NCBI GenBank assembly: GCA_030998225.1
Contig: JAPYXD010000754.1
Location: 6,944,001 to 7,008,000, forward strand
DNA: 64,000 nucleotides
Source: Diplolepis rosae
Lineage: Eukaryota > Arthropoda > Insecta > Hymenoptera > Diplolepididae
Reading direction: 5' to 3'
The notes beneath the pieces are model-generated. The model did not search any database and had not been told where the DNA came from. It saw only the letters and a list, made by a program, of their open reading frames with translations. The position numbers and the translations under genes were made by a program. Below are positions 59,226-64,000 of this stretch, in pieces (within the stretch, counting starts at the first letter, position 1; each line of letters begins with the position of its first letter).

Positions 59226-59819
59226 TTAAGAAAAATATTTCGTTATACTATCTAAATACCACCATATAAACTATGCGAATAAATTTTCAAAAATTATTTA
59301 ACGTGTACGTTTCCTTGACACTTGTAACTTTTAGAAAACTCATTCATGTAGGAATAAATAAAACCTTACTGGTGATGGTGGCAATGACCCAAGAAATTGG
59401 ATTCAATCCTTTATAAAAGTTTTATCCGAATCTATTCGATAATTTTTTAAAAATGGCAAGCAAGCACTCAACGATTGTTTTTATCACAAACATGTCTTGT
59501 TGAGTGTTGGTCGCACCTTTTAAACCAACTTCGAATATCAAGACCGGTTGACCTTTCGATCGCATCTGTCTCCCGATTCGGGATAGATCCTTCTCTAAAG
59601 TTCTTTCGGCAAGAAACAGAGAAAAAGAGTTGTAAAAATCTCGCAGAAATTCTTAAGCGTTTCTCGACTTGGCCGCCATGTAATAAGGCATATATAGAAA
59701 TGTATCTTGCGTACTTATATATCGACGTGCAGTACATGCAAAGATGAGATGAGATATAGTGCAGACCAAGCCACACTTAATAAGAAGAGTGTATATGTAC
59801 ACAGCTATATATATATAGT

Positions 59820-59890
59820 ATACGGTATATAAGGACAGAAAAGAATATCGAAGAGGGTTGCCGGACAGAGTTAGGCGTGCGTGTTACCCT
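59820..59890 (+). promoter_or_regulatory. TATA-box-like promoter candidate
   Basis: GTATACGGTATATAAGGAC gives a TATATAAG box at about 59827. It is followed after about 30 bases by GC-richer sequence (ggttgccggacagagttaggcgtgcgtg) unlike the surroundings. The short frames just upstream (59468-59776) show no motif. No gene could be read downstream, so this is only a candidate. Confidence 0.25.
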
Positions 59891-60090
59891 TACCCATAAT
59901 CCAAGCAGGTTGCCTCAGGGCAACTTGTTGCTCTGGCTGTAAACCTCTTCGTCTTTATGTAGTGTGGGAGGCTTATCATGCATAGCAACAGATTCAAACT
60001 ATCATTGACTACGTGTTGAGAAAAACACTCAAAAATATAGCGAATTTCGATACGAAAGAGTCTCTAAGCTTCATATTCTGTCATTTATTA

Positions 60091-60300
60091 CACTGAGAGA
60101 ACAGTTTATTTGAATAAAAATGCAACTTTGATTGAAACAAGCGGTTCTCTTAGTAAAAAAAAAAGTTAACTATACTGCCCAAGATATTTTCTAATAGAAA
60201 ATTGTTACTTTATCAGAATATATTGAAAAGATAAAAAAGCCATTTAGGGATCATTACCAAAAAGCTGTGTAATTTCTATCAACTTTTTGAAAAAAAATTT
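60091..60300. mobile_element. TA-flanked element left end (CACTGAGAGAACAG)
   Basis: TA|CACTGAGAGAACAGTTTATT matches the terminus at 7327, and a sister left end (CACAGAGAGAACAGTTTGTT) lies at 23646. I do not find the right ends, so the extent is arbitrary. Confidence 0.35.
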
Positions 60301-60354
60301 TATAACCAGCTAAAGTATTTCTTTCTTATTATTTATAAGCCAAAATAGGGAGCA

Positions 60355-60445
60355 TATATCAATTTAGAAGATTAATAATCACTTCTACATCCTCATCACA
60401 AATGAGAAGGTATTAGATTTGTGTAAAATTTAACTTCTTTTTTTT
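60355..60445 (-). repeat. Unclassified interspersed repeat, terminal fragment (copy E)
   Basis: The reverse complement carries 'taataccttctca' and 'gatgaggatgtag', matching the right end of the copies at 6300 and 26215. Confidence 0.45.
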
Positions 60446-60747
60446 CAATTTTGTCTATCGTCGGTGTTGTAGTTGTTGTCATTTGTGAACACGATATCTT
60501 CATAAGAATAATCAAAATCTCTACTAATTTTTAAAATTATTTCATTCATTATAAAATGGGTTAAAACTTCTAAATTTGAATTGGTGAAAATCAACAAATT
60601 TTAAATAATAAGAGCTCGTTATGTCTCTAATCAGTTATTTCCAACTGATTTTTCAATAAGTATGACATAACAACTGATTGTATAGCTAAACTGGAATAAA
60701 AAGTTCAGAAACTTTAAAGGAACTACATGTTAAAAAATCTGTGAATA

Positions 60748-60990
60748 TACTCTAAAAACAAGTGTGTTACTTCTACACGTGAATCACGATAGTAACTTTT
60801 TAGGCATTTGAAGTGTGTATTTTCAATACACATTACAAACGTAACGTTTAATTTTCAAACACTTTAACGTTTTGTACCCGAAAAATTGAGTTGGCAATGT
60901 TTAGTAAGTACACACTTCGCTCAATTACACACTTGACAACGTGTATAGTGTGTAAAAATTACATTTCACTACACACTTGTTTTTAGAGTG
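60748..60990. mobile_element. TA-flanked MITE, 243 bp
   Basis: TACTCTAAAAACAAGTGTGT at the left is mirrored by ACACACTTGTTTTTAGAGTG at the right, flanked by TA. The interior is rich in gtgtgta/tacacac words in both orientations. Confidence 0.75.
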
Positions 60991-61539
60991 TACTAACTGA
61001 ACCAAGTTTTATATATTTCACGCAAGTTTTTAGTTATGCATTGAGAACAAGTGAAATGACGCTAGTGAAATACATTAATTTAAGTATTTCAAGCATGAAT
61101 ATCACAAGCTTCTTTTATTGGAATTTCATGGTTTCACCACTTGATTGGGTCGAAGTGTTGAACACTTATTTGCCTGAAGTGCGCGTCACTGGTTATTTCT
61201 CTCCGTGCATATAGATAGATTTGTCTGGCTATAGATGTTTAGAGTTATACAAACAAATTTTCTTCGAAAAAAGTATATTGTTACTATATGCATGTCGAAA
61301 TGCTATCATGCGTCTTTAGTATTCAATATGTGTCATTTTACTGAAGTTTATCCAACATAGTTTTTTAGAGCATTAAATATGTCGAATTGCGTACCAACAA
61401 AACACCATTTGCGGACAGTTTCACTTTTCTTTTTCAATTCGAAGAAAAGTGCTGCTGAAAGTCATCGATTGCTTTCGGAAATTTACGATGATTATACTTC
61501 ATCAATTAAAACTTGTGAATAGTGGTTTAGACGCTTTAA

Positions 61540-62264
61540 GGGGGGGAAGTACCTTTAGAGGCCGAATAAAAAAGTCTTTTTTGCAACTGATTTGTAGGGA
61601 AATGAAGACATAATTTAATGAAGTATAATATTTATTTTAGGCGATATTTGAGGTTGAAAAAAAAACATATTCTACAAAAGTGAAAGTTGGAAATTATCAA
61701 ATTTTTCAAGGATCTTGAAAGCCATGTCGTCGCTGACGTCGTAAATTGCGTAAGCGATGCTGGCTGCAATTTTCATCTGAAAACAACAAACCAAACATTT
61801 TCTTACTCGAGAGGGTTTTTTTAGTAGCTAGACTAAAATATTTGCGAAATTCGAAAATTAACCCTTCAAAACAGGCTCAAAAAAAATTACGATTTTGACG
61901 AAAAATTTCGTTGTACTTCCAGTCAAAAATGGTCCCAAAATAATTTGTTTTTTCAATCTTTAGTCTATATAGAACAGTTTTTTATGCTCTTTAAAATGAA
62001 TGCTAGATGATGAAAATCGATTCACTAGTTTTTTTATTATCACTTACGCAATTTTAAAAAACATGGTTTCGAGAAAAGGCCGTTTAAAGTTTGTGGTCAA
62101 GAGAAAAAGAACTTACTAAAGGGAGATGTTCAATCAGCATCTCTTCCACAATTTTGAGAATTAGCTTTTGAAACTTTGACATGATATTCTTAGGCGATAT
62201 ATCTATCGATTAAAACAATAAAAAAAAAATCGATTTTTTGAAGTGTCTAAAGGTACTTCCCCCC
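61540..62264. mobile_element. TTAA-flanked element, 725 bp, inside mariner
   Basis: TTAA at 61536-61539 and 62265-62268. The ends GGGGGGAAGTACCTTTAGA are inverted (seven Gs left, six right). Removing the element and one TTAA restores a continuous mariner reading, which proves the TTAA duplication. No coding sequence. The superfamily (piggyBac or Kolobok) is not decidable by eye. Confidence 0.85.
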
Positions 62265-62414
62265 TTAAATGTGATGATTTCGACACGAAGGACAAAGAAC
62301 GTCCAGGCCATCCGGAAAAGATCGAGGATGAAGAATTGGAGACGTTACTCGATGCAAGCCCATGTCAAACGCAAGATGAACTGGCAGAATCATTCGGAGT
62401 TGATCGTTCAACCA

Positions 62415-62845
62415 TTGTGTAGCTCAGTTGGTTAGAGCAGTCGACCGGCAATCGAAAGACCCGGGCTCGAATACTGGCACAGTCGAAAGCGTCCTTTTTT
62501 CATAGAAAGATTTTGAATTATTTGAAAATTTTGAAAAAATTATTTGAATTTTGAAAAACTTGAAATTGTCTGCATGGGCACCTGTCAGTAAAGTATCCTA
62601 TCCGATACCGAGACTTGTGTCCTGATAAAGTGGACAGTGACATTTCAACTTTACCATAAAAATTGTAAAATTATTAAATGCCGAAACACAATATAACGAG
62701 GTCTGTCAGTGGAGAAGGGGATGTCGGACGCCGGTATAGCTCAATTGGTTAGAGCATTCCACCGGCAATCCAAAGACCTGGGCTCGAATCCTGGCACAGT
62801 CGAAAGCGTCTCTTTTTCCACAGGAAGATTTTTAATTAATTGAAA
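62415..62845 (+). repeat. Two tRNA-derived SINE units in tandem, inside mariner
   Basis: The first head is at 62417-62490 (TAGCTCAGTTGGTTAGAGCA, GGCAATCGAAAGACCCGGGC, GTCGAAAGCGTC). The second head is at 62737-62812 (TAGCTCAATTGGTTAGAGCA, GGCAATCCAAAGACCTGGGC). A 5' extension CTGTCAGTGGAGAAGGGG precedes the second. In cloverleaf terms the 7-base anticodon loop would be CCGGCAA (GGC). The copies could be nested or a true dimer. Confidence 0.8.
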
Positions 62846-63848
62846 ATCATTTCTAGACGCTTACATGCACTGGGAATGATCCAAAAGCAAGGAAATTGGG
62901 TGCCGTACGAGTTGAAGCCGAAAAATGTCGATTTTGCAGCATTCAACGGTCGGCCCAATGTTGCAAAACCGGTGAAAACCCACTTGGCAAAAAATATTTT
63001 AATAAATTATTTAAAACTGAATGCTCAACATGGATTTATTTGATGTTCTCTATTGAGCTCCACAAAAGAATAGTATTGATACATATTATCTGATAGAGTA
63101 GTAGAAAATATTAATAGTACTTTAACTGCGGAATTCGACCAAGAAAATGTAATAAATTAATTTTATATATTTGAGATAAATGAAGTTGGATAAATGAACA
63201 CAATTCTTGGAAATACAGTTTTAATTTAGGAATGATAATAATCAAATTTCGTTGTGTTTTATATTTAAAAAATGACATTTAAAAATTGGATATGAATTTT
63301 TTTAAAGTAGAAGCTGTAAAATTAACGTCAAGTAAAACAATATAATATGTTTACTTTTTGTAGCTATTGTGTCACTTACGAAAATCTAACTTGTATGTAT
63401 ATGAATGAGTTTAACCATTTCATACTTAAAAATTGACTCCAATTCTTCCACAAGCGGTCAATAAAGTAGTATTCTCCATTTAATCTATGTTTTAAGTGAT
63501 CTATTCAAATATTTGTTGTTAGAATATTCCATCCAATATGACATTTCATGTTTAGGTTATGCTGCACATGCTGTTTTTTTACAACATAATTCATATTGTT
63601 AATGGTATTATTAGTGCACAATTCAGTTCCATTAATTCATTTCACTCGTGGTAAATGATTTTTAAAGTATTAGAATAGTAATACAATTGTCATTTCAAAA
63701 ATTTGAATCGAGGGGGGCTCAAGATGTTACGAATAATTACGATCCTGAACCTCTCGCACGAATGCATTTGCCTTTCGTGTCAGAAATGAGACCACGTGAT
63801 ACCACTGTCTGAGTGGGAATATGCTTAGACAGGCAGAGGGTTAAAGTA

Positions 63849-64000
63849 CAGTCAAGACTCGCTTATTGCAAGGCTCCGAAACGAGCGAGACTCGTTTATT
63901 GCAAGACGAGAGGCGCTTCCGCCACGGCAAGTATCGGTAAGGTTGGTTTTCAGAGCCAGCAGTGGACATACGGTGGATATACAGTTGCATATACGGCAAA
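63849..64000 (+). mobile_element. Left end of a pogo/Tigger-like element, runs off the window
   Basis: TA|CAGTCAAGACTCGCTTATTG followed by a near copy (GAGACTCGTTTATTGCAAGA) resembles pogo/Tigger termini and the element at 17876. The right end is outside the window. Confidence 0.4.

Larger units (their letters stand above)
61379..63040 (+). pseudogene. Mariner transposase broken by a TTAA element and two SINEs
   Basis: The frame begins at ATG 61379 (MSNCVPTKHHLRTVSLFFF, KKSAAESHRLLSEIY). It has an in-frame TAG at 61520-61522 and reaches WFRRFK, where a 725-bp TTAA element is inserted. It resumes at 62269 with DDFDTKDKERPGHPEKIEDEEL and LAESFGVDRSTI, is cut by SINE units (62415-62845), and resumes with SRRLHALGMIQKQGNWVPYELK. 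A large internal deletion then jumps to 'NGRPNVAKPVKTHL', just past the second catalytic Asp. The first Asp and the end of the domain are gone. It is related to the copy at 9006. The inserts date themselves as later than the mariner. Confidence 0.85.

Noticed and set aside
59468..59776. Overlapping 102-codon (-) and 90-codon (+) open frames
   Set aside because: Both strands are open over the same bases with no recognisable motif. Composition alone can explain it.
62735..62812. tRNA gene (tRNA-like head with D- and T-arm motifs)
   Set aside because: The same head recurs at least eight times within one SINE consensus with shared non-tRNA flanks. The acceptor stem does not close, so these are SINE units and not functional tRNA genes.

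Overview
This is AT-rich eukaryotic nuclear DNA, almost certainly from an insect. The evidence is a Ty1/copia element primed by the initiator-Met tRNA anticodon region, several mariner transposases, and a tRNA-headed SINE family. A hymenopteran is possible, but nothing here proves the order. There are no bacterial-type operons, no CRISPR array and no rRNA. Intact protein-coding sequence covers only a few percent of the window. The rest is a dense, nested landscape of transposable elements and their remnants.

Host gene. I can support one split gene on the + strand. Two exons encode an EFCAB10-like protein, with an RIIa/DPY-30-type docking helix pair (42875-43068) followed by one degenerate EF-hand (47404-47568). 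A short last exon in matching phase lies at 55979-56030, followed by AATAAA at 56122. A phase-compatible upstream exon (35657-35893) would add a Ser/Asn-rich acidic N-terminus. The gene would then span about 20 kb, with its introns filled by mobile DNA.

Mobile elements, left to right. A decayed mariner lies at 1.9-2.9 kb. A 1.33-kb TA-flanked element (7327-8656) carries what looks like the first coding exon of a SAM-domain protein. A nearly complete 1443-bp mariner follows (8834-10276), with a SINE inside. Then come nests of short TIR elements at 11-21 kb. A full-length, very young copia element lies at 27576-32695: its two LTRs differ only in one T-run, and its 1341-codon polyprotein reading frame is broken once, near the Gag start. 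A second mariner (45442-46731) contains a fold-back insertion, and a third (61379-63040) is broken by a TTAA-flanked element and two SINE units.

Four patterns recur. (1) Six dispersed fragments carry a small hammerhead-ribozyme-like core with almost no stem III, as known from Penelope-like elements. (2) There are several families of short elements flanked by TTAA, all beginning GG. (3) There is a TA-flanked family whose termini read CACTGAGAAAA and whose interior is made of CAAC/GTTG motifs in both orientations. (4) A tRNA-derived SINE occurs eight or more times. An unclassified repeat ending in AGAC tandem repeats and 'gatgagaatg' occurs about five times.

Stretches not listed (for example 2.9-4.3, 19.4-20.4, 23.7-24.8, 26.2-27.1, 40.2-42.8 and 57.6-58.5 kb) are AT-rich DNA in which I see no gene. 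Element boundaries were read by eye and may be off by a few bases.
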